A stretch of DNA of 64,000 bases, taken from Bimuria novae-zelandiae CBS 107.79. Its lineage: Eukaryota > Ascomycota > Dothideomycetes > Pleosporales > Didymosphaeriaceae. The stretch's first letter is position 1. Each line of letters starts with the position of its first letter. Below are positions 13,450 to 24,299 of the stretch, in pieces. Position numbers and translations under genes: made by a program. The notes under the pieces were generated by a model. That model was not told where the DNA came from. It saw only the letters and a program-made list of their open reading frames with translations, and searched no databases. Where the stretch lies: positions 62,001 to 126,000 of the forward strand of contig ML976768.1 of assembly GCA_010015655.1 (NCBI GenBank), given 5' to 3'.

Positions 13450-13870
13450 ATTAAATTATAGACTAGTCTATTACCTTAGCACCTAAAGTAGCGTTAGGAT
13501 TAATTAATACTATTACGTAAGTAAGCTCCTTAAAAGTCTTTAAGTCCTCTAACTTATTTATTATAGACTTGCTATAATTAAATAACTCTTATTTTTTTTA
13601 ATATAACTTCTTACGCTAAATACGAAAACTCGCTATTTTCTTTTATACTAGATAAGTACGTAGGAGCGCTGCGTGTGTAAGCTTTTCTTTTATTTAAAAT
13701 TTTACCTTCTCCTTAGCCTTTAGCTTTTCTAATCTTTCTAACTCGACATCTATTTTTAAATACTCTAATAAAGAAATCTCCTGTAGTCTACACTTCTAAT
13801 TACTATACTAAATATAATTTATGCACTTCGAGTGTAGCGACGATAGACGGCAAGGCAGTTACTTCTTAGC
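13450..13870 (-). pseudogene. Degraded antisense frame at the 3' end of gypsy-1
   Basis: Between the chromodomain and the 3' LTR the minus strand reads as a Lys/Glu/Leu-rich helical protein: LLEYLKIDVELERLEKLKAKEKVKF (about 13700-13780), with occasional RIP-type stops, while the plus strand has no sense there. It sits in the same place as the antisense frame of gypsy-2 (22881-23189). The two do not look closely alike in sequence. Function unknown. Confidence 0.5.
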
Positions 13871-14011
13871 GTAGTATATATATACGACTATAGGAAATAC
13901 GCAATTTTACTTAAGATTATTAGCTTATAAATAATAGCATTAGGAGGATTAAACAAGCAGATTTATAAATAGTTAACTTATATAGATATTAAGCCTAGAG
14001 AGGGAACCTAA

Positions 14012-14433
14012 TATTAAAATCTAATATAATGCGAGTAGGGTACTAGCACTTATCTATACGCCTGATTAAGATTTTTATCTTAGTTACGAGTCACATAATG
14101 AGTTATGCGTCCTAGAAATATTAGGCGTCTTAGAAGTATCTTAGCACATGGGACTTTAGGACTCTTAGGATTATTAGGATTTATAGGACAGGACTTGTAT
14201 ATAGGAATGTTAAAGATAGACTTTCTATCTTTATATTTAACCTCGTTTATAAATATATTATTTAGATTATACTTAAGCTTTTATTAATTTATTGTAATCG
14301 CGTACTACTTTTAATATTAACACCTTACTAATACGCGCGAGCTATTAGTAAAACCCTTTTTTACCTTACTAGTACTTTTGTCCGCGAACTAATCTTAACC
14401 CTACGGGATCAGCTACCCCTTAGGAATTTAACA
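14012..14433 (+). repeat. gypsy-1 3' LTR
   Basis: Starts TATTAAAATC (RIP form of TGTTAAGATC) and ends TTTAACA, followed by TTTTA. 422 bp against 415 bp for the 5' copy; the extra length includes a short duplication of the word TTAG-GCGTCTTAGAAGTATCTTAG near 14120-14145. Confidence 0.92.
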
Positions 14434-14438
14434 TTTTA

Positions 14439-16927
14439 GTGTTAATATACCTAATTTAACCTTATTCTATTTTAAGATATTAATATTTCCTCCTTTTAAT
14501 AATAGCTATATAATATATTTAAAATTAGACTTGAGCGTGCCTTTAGGGGCATCTTCAATAACTAAATATAAAATTTTTATCTTATAAATTAATCTAAAAC
14601 ATGTTATTTATTACCTATGTAACTCTAGTTTTAAAAATTGTGGATTATATTTTACTAATTTTAACTCTGAGTAAGCTCTAGCGCCTACTAAGTACTAAAC
14701 TATAAATAATAATAGTATTAATGCTATTAGTAATCTAAATAATATCTTTAATGCGCTATTTAACTACTTCTAAGTTTAATAGAGTAATATTTCCCTTCGC
14801 AGGTATATAGCCCCTATTAAATATTACTAAAGTTATATATAATTATAGAAGTATAAAGAACCACTTACGGTTTTCTAGCACAATAAAGAAGAATAATTAA
14901 TGTAATATATATAACCTAAACTGTCCGTGATATAGGATAATATTTAATATTATAAGTAGAACCTCTAGTGTATAATTATACTTTAAAATAGTTTATCTAA
15001 TAACGTATAATAAAGAAACTATAATACCTCTAATTAACGAGCTTATTACGTCTAACGCGTTTAAACTCCTTAGTATTTTAAATTTTAAATAGTAAATAGT
15101 ATATAACTAGATTATAAAGGTATTTAATATAACTGTCCTACGTAAAGATATTCTTTAATAAAATATACTTAATAATATACAATATAAAAAAGTTAAAAAT
15201 CCTAACTTTGAGCATCTTCTCTTACAGGTAACTGTATTAATTAAACGTAAAGTTTTTTTAGGTAAAACTTAATTTATAAATATATAATAAAAGAGTATAT
15301 TTTATATAAATAAAAGTAAAAAAAAATATGATTAATAATAGCTTAGGACGTGTATATATTTTATTTAAATTTTAAATTTTAAGGCGTACGCGTGCCTTCA
15401 ATAGTGTTACAAATTATTAAGTTAATTATTAGGGTTATTATTATACTACTTTGCTACTAATAAAAGAGATAGCATATATCTATAGTAGCAAGAAACTATA
15501 TAATAGCGTTTTAAACATTATTAAAAATATACCTTTTATAACTAAATTAGGTATTTCGTAATTAATAACGCTTCTATAAATAACGCTATATTAAAAAAGC
15601 TCAAAGAGGAGCTAGGCTTCAATTTTAGCTAGTAAAAGTTATAGTGCGCTAGTTATATAATTAATTTTATTATTACCTAAGTCTTATATAAAGACTTTAA
15701 AATATAGTTTATATTATTATAAAATTAATAAATAAGCCTCTAGGCCATGTCTAGCAATTTAATAAAGTTTAGAACTAACTTAGTTATATTTAGAACTATA
15801 GGGAAGAACGAATCTAAGCTCCTTTAGTGTTATTAATAAGTAACGTAACTAAGTAAGTTTAGCTATTTTAACTAACCTTAGCTAGATCTTATCCCTACAC
15901 CGAATTAGGTATTCAACGGGAAAACAACTAACTTTAATATAAAACTTAATATATAATATACTTATTTAAATATAATAATTATAAACTTTACTTAAGAAGT
16001 TCTTAAAGAACAAAAGGTCTACTTATAGGGTACCTACTTATTAAAGACTTATTAAACCTCTTTACGAGAAAGTAAAGTAGTCGCTTACTTGGATTATTTT
16101 TTAAAATTAGATAGTTTCTAATAACTAGGCTGTTATTAGTAAATTAACAATAATTCTTAAGTTTTTTAAATAAGCTACTATGTAGCTTAAAGCTTGCCTA
16201 AATAAAAATTTAACTGCTAATATTATTAATGTTATTCTTACTATTAAGGTTATTACAAAAAAGTTAAAGGTATAGTACGTAGAAAGTTAAAAGGATATTC
16301 TTTTCTAAACTAGAATTAAACAAGCCTATAGGAAAGTTTAAGAATACTATACTAAGTTTAATAATGCTCTAATATACGCTACTACTATACTGCTTAATCC
16401 TTAACTTAAGAAACTATACTTAGAGAAGGAATAAGGTAACGCTTAGACTAATTATAGTATTAAAATAGTAAAGTAGCTATATAAGGATAAGTATAATATA
16501 TAGTTAAGTAACCCTCTAGAGCTTCTATTAGTATTATAAAGCCTTTAAGAATTAATCTAACTATTATAAGAACTATCTTTAAATGTTATATAACTTTCTA
16601 AAAAGTAAAAGCTCGCTTACATTAGTAATAAAATTAAAGACACTAAACGATTTCACGAACCATCCTAAGTTAAAAATAAGCTTTATAAGGACTTTTAAGC
16701 GGACTAGGTTACTAATCTAGATCTTATTTTAGTATAATACTAGTAAAGAGCGAATGTTTAAGCACGCTTCCTTACCCTTTTATTATTAATAATTAAAATA
16801 TTAGCTATATTACTTATAAGCTTTAGACCTAAAAGAGTCTTTTTTTTTTTACAAAGGTTTAATACTTAGCTTAAGACTTACTAACTTTTTTAAATATTTA
16901 TTAAAGGTTTACTTATACCTTGCCTAT
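14439..16927 (+). mobile_element. hAT-family DNA transposon relic
   Basis: AT-rich block between the two gypsy elements. A hAT transposase can be read on the plus strand in at least two places (see next entry). Terminal inverted repeats and an 8-bp duplication could not be established. The left end abuts the gypsy-1 duplication and the right side is interrupted by gypsy-2, with likely continuation at 23706-23943. Confidence 0.7.
15560..16480 (+). pseudogene. hAT transposase core (RIP-killed)
   Basis: At about 15550-15690 the frame reads GYFVINNASINN, then LKEELGFNFS and a block ending in YIINFIITQVLYK. This matches the fungal hAT signature in which GYFVLDNA is followed by an LRCxGHIINL block; the second catalytic Asp codon is Asn here. 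At about 16170-16420 a second stretch contains ATM-LKACLNKNL and ALIYATTILLNP, matching the conserved HEATL and YAAAVLLNP regions. Many TAA/TAG stops. The N-terminal BED finger and C-terminal dimerisation region were not placed. Confidence 0.8.
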
Positions 16928-17385
16928 TGTTAGGATCTGAACATGTATGGGACGCGGAGGACCAACGGGCCCTTAGCGGGGGTGACACTTGGTGGGGTTG
17001 CGCAACCGAGATCACGTGATGTACCATCCAGCCAAGACATACCATCCAGCCAAGATCATGGACGGTATACCATCCATGGATGACACGACCATCCACTAGA
17101 AAGATAGGATGGCAGAAAGATAGGTGGACGGTAACCCATAATCCTCTTGTATATAACCTGACACGAATACCCTTATGGCATTCGTGTTTAATCTTGTTTA
17201 TTAATCTATCGTTTGGATCTGAGTAAGCAACCTTGTTGATTTAATTATGCTGTACACACCTTTGATACTAACGCCCCAGTGACAAGCGCAAGCTATTACT
17301 ACAACCTCTTTTGTCCTACTAGTATTCTTGCCCGAGAACTAACCTTTACCCCTATAGGGATTAGCTATCCTTCTAGGACTTAACA
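16928..17385 (+). repeat. gypsy-2 5' LTR (458 bp)
   Basis: Starts TGTTAGGATCTGAACATG and ends GGACTTAACA. Contains a ~20-bp tandem duplication of ACCATCCAGCCAAGA at about 17022-17055. The same length, 458 bp, is found in the solo copy at 27115-27572. Confidence 0.95.
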
Positions 17386-17387
17386 TT

Positions 17388-18420
17388 TTGAACACCTTTA
17401 ACATGAATACTAACAGGACCCCTAACTCTTCCATGGCTTTGGACAACCATGTTACCCCTATAGGGGATGGCAAGAACAAGGCGCATAAACCTGACTTGTA
17501 TAATAGCAATCGTACCCTCCTCGATACCTGGCTCTTACAGCTAGACCTCTACTTCTTCGACCAGAACTAAGACCTTAAAGACAAGAAGAAGGTTATCTTC
17601 GCAGCAACTTACATGCGAGGAAGCGCTAAAGAATAGATCTATCCCTACTTAGTTAAGTACCTAGACATAGATTACGACAACGAGGATGAAGACTATATTA
17701 ACCGCAACAAAGATGCTATTAACATTATTAAGGACTACGCTAACTTTAAGAAATGCCTCTAATAGATGTTTAGAATTGCTAATAAAACCGCTATCGCTAA
17801 GTAAGCGATCTAGACGATCTAATAGCAATAATCTGTAGCCAAGTATATAGCTAAATTCCGCAAGTACGCCGTGCAACTTAACTAGGAGGATAAATCTCTT
17901 AAAATAATATATAAACAAGACCTTAAACGCAATGTGCGCGAAGAACTTCTGCGCAATAGTGTAAAAATAGAGACCTTAAAAGAACTATACGAAGAGACTA
18001 TCCGTATTAATAGGAAATGGTTTGCATTGCAAGAAGAGCTACGCAAGAACCTGAGGAACGTTAGTTTTAGATAACAGGCACCTGTAGTCTATAGAGCGCC
18101 GCCGAAAACACCTCGACGCCAGCAACGCAACTACTACGGACCCTAACCTATGGAAGATATCTAGTTTAACAACCTGGAAAAGGGAACAGGAAAGGCTATA
18201 GGCTTTTGAAAGCCTAACTAACGTATCTTAGATAGAACCTAACGATAGGGGACCGAGACGCGTAAATGCTTTACATGTGGCAAACCAGGCTATATCGCCA
18301 GGAACTGCAGATCTAAGAACAAGGTCATTAAATAGTTAAACGTACTTACCGTTAATAACACAGAAGTAACTGACGAAGAATAGTAAGTAATACCTTCTAT
18401 TAAGCAATCCGACATCCTGG
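17388..18420 (+). pseudogene. gypsy-2 gag with CCHC knuckle
   Basis: The frame starts just after the LTR (ATG 17388) and is open to 17570, where the first RIP-type stop falls. The match continues through YMRGSAKE-IYPYLVKYLD (about 17610-17670) and a coiled middle region. It ends in a zinc knuckle at 18267-18308 reading CFTCGKPGYIARNC: Cys-x2-Cys-x4-Tyr-x4-Cys, with the usual His replaced by Tyr (CAC to TAT). Structural Gag of a Ty3 element, non-functional. Confidence 0.88.
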
Positions 18421-19299
18421 ACAAGGACTTAGAGCAATTAGACTCGCCTAACTCGCGACTCTACGAGGATGCATACAAAGGTTTAGACGAGGAAGAGATA
18501 AAGCTAATGCCTCGATTTCCTACACCTCACCCTAGCTAGAATAAACCTGTTACTAACAAGACGACGAATGTTTTCGACTTCTTAGAAAAACACTAACCTC
18601 GAGAAGGAGACTTCGGGTTTACGGCGGTAGAATAACAAGACTATGCAGAAGCATTTTTTCATGCTTACTAACCCGACCTGGTTAGTAAAGCAGCAAGAGA
18701 AATGGCAGATCACCGCTACGCCCACGAAGACCCCAAGAAGAAATACCTAAACGAAAACCCGAACTACGAACCACAGTACGACCTGGACTACTGTAACCCT
18801 ACGCATGAGACCATACGATAGACCCTCTACAGAGAAGATTAATATACTATTTATTACCAAGCTAAGGAATATAGCTACTTTCCCTGAACGTACCAACGAT
18901 GTAGATAGGAGTAGTTTGACTGCCCTATCGCCCATTGTGACGTTTACCTCTAGGATAAACGTGAAAAGCGATACTTTCTACACCTTAACTAAGCGCTAAA
19001 CCAAGCAATGTTACTACTAGTTAATAGAAAATACGCATCTGACAAATGGCAAACATGCTTACACCCCGATTATAAGGAACATAAAGAGTAAAAAGGAAAG
19101 TATGGATTTAATCGCATACCAAAAGGGACTACGACCCTCAGGATTAAAATAGTAACGAAGGAAGAGGATGGTGAAGCTCTCCTAGAAAAGGGCCAGCAGC
19201 AGCCTTAGGAGAAGAGGAAGGAAGGACACCTTAATCCTATAAAGCCACCTATAGAAAAGATGTCTTTTTTAAACCTAGGCTCAGGAGGGAAGACGCCTT

Positions 19300-22200
19300 T
19301 AGAGAACTAAATGCTATAAATAGTTAGGTATTAATTAAGCTACCAGTACAGCTTAAAGAAACATGAATAAAAGCCATGCTGGACTTAGGAGCACAGGAAA
19401 GCTATGTGTTAAGAAAAGCACTTAATAGAGCAGGACTCTATAAGCGCAAGAAGGCTATACCCTATGCTATCTATGTCGCGAATAGATAACTAATGCCTGG
19501 CAAAGCAACGATTAAATACGAGGTCGAAACTACCCTCACGATCTATAGATACTAGGAATTAATTACCCTCGACATTATTAAGGAAGCTAATCACGACGTG
19601 ATTTTAAGACTACCCTAGTTAAGGAAGCACAATCCCACGATTAATTAAGAGAGAAAAAAGCTATCCTTTAAGCGCTGCAACTGTGCATTATAAGCAAAGC
19701 CTACGCATTAACAGAGCATAATAGTAGATAAGAGAGCTATTAATACTATAGTCTCGCGACGGACAGTCGAAAAACGAAAGAAACCCTTGGCAGACGCTGG
19801 CAGGAACCACCAGGTCACAGAGCGCAAGAAGATGGAGGAAAGCACAAACCATGAAATTCCGGAGTGCTATCGAGCATGGAATCATATGTTCACTAAGAGA
19901 GAGGGAAAAGCAAACCTTCTAGAACATTAGCCCTAGGATCTAGCGATAGACCTAGTAGAAGGGAAAACGCCACCCTTTGGACCACTATATAGCAAGACTG
20001 GAAAAGAACTCTAGCAAGAAAAGGAATTTATCGAGACGAATCTCGCGAAAGGATACATACGACTATCGAAGTTACTAGTAGCTAGCCCTTTTATGTTTAT
20101 TATAAAGAAAGACGGCACACTACAACTATGTATTAACTATCGAAAGATTAACGACATGACGATTAAAAATTAATACCCACTACTAAATATCTTAGAATTA
20201 AGAGACCGACTCTCAAGAGCCAAACGTTTTACACTAATAAATTTACGAGATAGATACCACCTTATATAAATTAAAGAAGGTAACGAGTGGAAGATAGCAT
20301 TTAGGTCACGCTACGGACTATTTAAATACATAGTTATGCCTTTTAGACTTACTAACGCACCGGCAAACTTCTAAGCACTAGTTAACTACGTACTCCGTAA
20401 TTACCTAGACATATTTGTTATCGCATACATGAACGATATACTTATTTACTCTAAAAATAATTTAGATTATGTTCTGCATGTACAAACGGTGTTAACAGCA
20501 CTAGATAAGGCATACCTTAGGATTAAACTAAAGAAGTGCAAGTGGCACGTAATATAGCTTAAATTCCTAGGACACGTTATTAGCATAGAAGGAATTAAAG
20601 TCGCACCTAATAAGATTGAATGCATTAAGAACTAGCTAATACTAAAGATAGTAAAGAATATCTAAGAATTCTTAAGATTCTGTAGATTTAATTAATAATT
20701 TATTAAGGATTACGCAAAGATCACGATACTACTTATAAACTTTATAAGAAAAGACACACTATTCGCATGGACTGTAGAGTATAAAATGTCGTTCTAACTC
20801 TTAAAAACTGCATGCATTATGCCACCAGTACTCATCCACTTTAGGGATAGAAAACCACTACGAATCGAAACGGACGTAAGCGACCTCGCAATAGGCGCCT
20901 ACGCGAAATAAGAAAAAGATGGCAAATAGCACCCTATTGCATATTACTTATGCAAGTTTACCGACACGGAAGCACGATATAACGTACACGACAAGAAACT
21001 ATACGCAATTATTAAAACACTAAAGCACTAGAGAATCTACGCTCTTAGCTACTCTATACTTAAGATCTTTACGGACTATAAGAACCTCACACGCTTCACG
21101 ACCACGAAGGAACTTACACTAAGGCAGGCAAGATAGTTAGAAACGCTTAGATAATACAAATTCAAGATCGTATACACACCCGGCAAAGAAAATAGACAAG
21201 CAGACGCACTTAGCTAACGACATAATCTTATAGGAGATAAAGTTAAAACCTACTCTATAATACTAAAACAAAAACCTAATAATTCTTTAGAACCCACGGC
21301 GGAACTTAATTAACTCCTTGTACTCACACGAGAAGTACCCAAGGAACAACAGACAGAGGTTATACAATAATACCACGACGACCTAGTATACGGACACCCA
21401 GGCATCAAGAAAACGATGAAACTTATTCAACAAAATTACACATTCTAAGAAATTAAGGAAGTAGTAATAACGTATATACGCAAGTGCGCAGACTGCCAAC
21501 AAAATAAACACGTAATATATCTTAAGTATAGAGAAATATAAGCCATCTAGATACCCACAGCACCTTGGGAAGACATCGTAATAGACTTTGTTATAGGATT
21601 GCCAAAGTCGAAAGATCCTATAAACGGAGTAAGTTACGACGCAATACTGGTAATCGTATATAGATTCACTAAATACGTGGAATTACTATCGTGCAAAAAG
21701 GTAACAACAGCAACGGAACTAGCGTTCCTTATCCTAGATTAACTTATACGATATCATGGCATCCCCAAGACAATTATCAGCGACAGAGACAAACTCTTCA
21801 CTTCGAACTACTAGACAACACTCATAGCACTTATTAGAATAAAACGAAAACTATTAACAGCCTATCATCCACAGACGGACGGACAAATAGAACGTACGAA
21901 TCAAACAATAGAAACGTACCTACGCATCTACTGCAACAACCAGAAGAATAACTAGATTTCCTTATTACTAATGGCACAATTAGCATATAACAACAAGATA
22001 TCAGCAGCAACTGGACATACACCGTTCTATGCGAACCACGAAAGACATCCACATCTCTTTAATTAAACATTTCCTACTACCATCAGAACGGAAGAAGCTA
22101 TCAACACGGCTACAAAAATGAAAGAAATACATCAACAACTCCGAGAGAACCTCGAGAAAGCTCAGTAGCAAAGCATTTCCTATACAAACCAAAAAAGAAA

Positions 22201-22620
22201 AATGGCACCTTAGCTAAAGAAGGGGGATAAAGCATATCTGCTTACGAAAAATCTTCGAACCTAAAAGGAAAAGCACAAGAAACTAGATTATGTTAAGGTT
22301 GGACCATTTTTTATTTCCGAACAAGTATCACCGGTCAACTATCGATTGGAATTACCACCAGACGCCAAAATACACCTAGTATTCCATATAGACTAATTAG
22401 AACCAGCAGACTCTAAAACACTAGTCGAAACTACCTTCTATCACTAACCAGAGGAGGAAACTAAATTCGAAGTTAAAAAGATACTACAACACACGGATTA
22501 GTTACAAACCTACTTAATTAAGTAGAAAGGATATCTACACTTAGAAGACACATAGGAACTAGAAGCAAACCTTAATAACTATCGCTAAATATTGGCATAA
22601 TACCATCGTCAGACCACGAG
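19300..22620 (+). pseudogene. gypsy-2 pol: protease, RT, RNase H, integrase, chromodomain
   Basis: Protease box MLDLGAQESYV at about 19376-19408, with the D-S-G Ser changed to Leu (TCA to TTA). Reverse transcriptase from about 20070 with FIIKKDGTLQLCINYRKIND; its active box AYMNDILIYS lies at about 20424-20453, with one Asp as Asn. RNase H contains ETDVSDLAIGAYA (about 20865-20910). Integrase has the H-H-C-C part near 21373-21500 and [23 protein letters not shown] near 21777-21910. A chromodomain is at about 22464-22590 (FEVKKILQHTD, KGYLHLEDT). Scattered stops inactivate it, but it is far better preserved than gypsy-1. Confidence 0.92.
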
Positions 22621-23189
22621 AAGGAACCCGGAACGATCGAAGGAGAACTAGATAGGAACTCGTTAAGAAGAAGATCCATTAGTGGATTAGGAAGGAGATT
22701 ATTAGCCTGTGACCAGCCCGGATTAGCGAGGAAATCGTCTTGGAATAGAGCGTCCGCACTCGAGCTCTCCGTCTCTTACACCTTATTCTAGGTATCTAGT
22801 AATTTCCTATCCTGACGCGCGAATAGCCTCTTATAACTCTTAATCTCTAATAACTCACGCTTATACTAAGCAAGTTCTTATTAACTGCGCAACGTCTCTT
22901 CCTTAGCGCGAGCTAACTCTAGCCGCTTTTTACGCTCTTCATCCTCTACCTTCTCCCACTCCTCTTCAGGAATAAACAGCTCACACTCGCTCCTTGCAGC
23001 GATACAACCAGCACAACAACCAGACGCAGTATCCACGAAACAACAAATATTCAGCTTTTCGCAGCGGGTGCAGCGGAAAGGCATCTCCTTACTACTCCCT
23101 TTAACACGACGAATGCGATCACGCCGCTCTTAGGTCGAAGTCTTCTTGCGAGGCGCGCGCGCTTTACGGGGCTTAGGATCCTTAGGCAT
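22610..23189 (-). pseudogene. Antisense Zn2Cys6-like frame in gypsy-2
   Basis: Minus-strand frame between the chromodomain and the 3' LTR. From the Met at 23189 it has a basic stretch (KPRKARAPRKKTST), one stop that looks like CAA to TAA, and then an open run from 23084 to 22881. That run starts MPFRCTRCEKLNICC. Its cysteines 5, 8, 15, 24, 27 and 34 follow C-x2-C-x6-C-x8-C-x2-C-x6-C, the spacing of fungal Zn2Cys6 clusters. A strongly charged helix follows (EEEWEKVEDEERKKRLELARAKEE). Beyond the stops the same frame continues, with readable sequence (NPGWSQANNLL), to about 22610. Similar frames are common in fungal gypsy elements; no function is established. Confidence 0.7.
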
Positions 23190-23320
23190 AGTCAGGAAGG
23201 CACTAAGACCAGAACGCGAAAACAGCGACTCACGCGAGTATTTATATGCGACAACCATATCTGCAGCCAGGGGGCGCGGAACGAGGATACCAAGGACGCT
23301 ATCTAGAAGAGGGGAGGTGA

Positions 23321-23700
23321 TGTTAGGATCTGAACATGTATGGGACGCGGAGGACCAACGGGCCCTCAGCGGGGGTGACACTTGGTGGGGTTGCGCAACC
23401 GAGATCACGTGATGTACCATCCAGCCAAGACATACCATCNNNNNNNNNNNNNNNNNNNNNNNNNNNNNNNNNNNNNNNNNNNNNNNNNNNNNNNNNNNNN
23501 NNNNNNNNNNNNNNNNNNNNNNNNNNNNNNNNNNNNNNNNNNNNNNNNNNNNNNNNNNNNNNNNNNNNNNNNNNNNNNNNNNNNAACGCCCCAGTGACAA
23601 GCGCAAGCTATCACTACAACCTCTCCCGTCCTACCAGTATTCTTGCCCGAGAACCAACCTTTACCCCTATAGGGATTAGCTATCCTTCTAGGACTTAACA
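23321..23700 (+). repeat. gypsy-2 3' LTR (contains assembly gap)
   Basis: Same ends as the 5' copy. Over the visible 235 bp it differs from the 5' LTR at seven sites, and at every one this copy has C and the other has T. The gap begins at the tandem ACCATCCAGCCAAGA repeat. Confidence 0.95.
23440..23584. other. Assembly gap of 145 N
   Basis: Unresolved bases inside the gypsy-2 3' LTR. The corresponding part of the 5' LTR (17047-17269) is 223 bp, so the gap length is probably nominal. Any reading frame that crosses it is an artefact. Confidence 0.97.
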
Positions 23701-23705
23701 CCTAT

Positions 23706-23943
23706 TAAGGAAAGAGTAGGCTTAGTTAAATTAAAAACTATTATTAAGAACTAGGAGGTATATAAGTAGTCGTACTTAATTTTATTTTTAGTAAAAATAG
23801 TATTATAAACTTAAGTAAAAGTAAGGAGAATAGTAGCGTAACGTTTTAAAAAAAGTAAAAGGGCAAAACTAAAAAAGAGTAGTTTAGTTATTCTTTTTTC
23901 TCTTTAGTTATAGTAAGTAGGTTTAACAGTGGTTCCTTCTTTC
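23706..23943. other. AT-rich spacer between gypsy-2 and gypsy-3
   Basis: About 240 bp that was contiguous with the hAT relic before gypsy-2 inserted. No gene or clear repeat seen. Confidence 0.5.
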
Positions 23944-24190
23944 TGTAACGGCCAGCAAGATATAGCCTTGCGGCTGATGGATTGGCGCTATGTACAAAGA
24001 CTCAAAGCTAAAGAAGAGAAAGGGATCGAGGGGGCCGAGTAGGCGGCATATAGTCTGCCGCTATCTAGTAACTGCCATCTTAATGCTGCGACTGCCTTCC
24101 CAGTGTAGCAGCTGCCATCACAGCGTGGCAGCTACCATCCATCGCCCTTGTGACGATGCCCAGATCACAACAAGTCCCACGATCGTCACA
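23944..24190 (-). repeat. gypsy-3 3' LTR (247 bp)
   Basis: On the minus strand begins TGTGACGATCGTGGGACTTG and ends GGCCGTTACA. Much less mutated than the internal sequence. Confidence 0.88.
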
Positions 24191-24299
24191 TTACCCCCAC
24201 CCAAAACCGAGCATGCGATACCGAGCAGTAGTATCTTAGCTATTTATATTATAGCCTATTCCTTCTAGCATGCTTTCGTCCCTCTAAAACTGCCTTATT

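Larger units (their letters stand above)
149..14433 (+). mobile_element. gypsy-1: Ty3/gypsy chromovirus, RIP-degraded, holding a nested copia element
   Basis: LTR retrotransposon on the plus strand. The LTRs at 149-563 and 14012-14433 are flanked by a matching 5-bp duplication TTTTA (144-148 and 14434-14438). A copia element (979-8644) interrupts gag. Without it the element is about 6.6 kb, close to gypsy-2 (6.77 kb). Gag, protease, reverse transcriptase, RNase H, integrase and chromodomain can be followed in order by comparison with gypsy-2, but all are broken by TAA/TAG stops. A purine-rich tract (about 13997-14006) precedes the 3' LTR as a polypurine tract should. Internal region and U5 resemble gypsy-2, but U3 does not. 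Confidence 0.93.
16928..23700 (+). mobile_element. gypsy-2: Ty3/gypsy chromovirus, moderately RIP-mutated
   Basis: LTRs at 16928-17385 and 23321-23700 (the latter shortened by an assembly gap), TG...CA ends, and a perfect 5-bp duplication CCTAT (16923-16927 and 23701-23705). A purine tract (about 23306-23320) directly precedes the 3' LTR. Domain order is gag, CCHC knuckle, protease, reverse transcriptase, RNase H, integrase, chromodomain, then an antisense frame. It is less mutated than its neighbours: the right LTR keeps C where the left has T at all seven visible differences. Confidence 0.95.

Noticed and set aside
23130..23701. Frames of 71-158 codons crossing the N run
   Set aside because: They exist only because unknown bases contain no stops; flanking parts are LTR sequence. 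The real antisense frame begins at 23189.
14437..23943. Possible hAT inverted ends, TAGTGTTAA at 14437 and TTAACAGTG near 23922-23930
   Set aside because: Only about eight bases match with one mismatch, and the flanking 8 bp (AGAGGTTT versus GTTCCTTC) are not duplicates.
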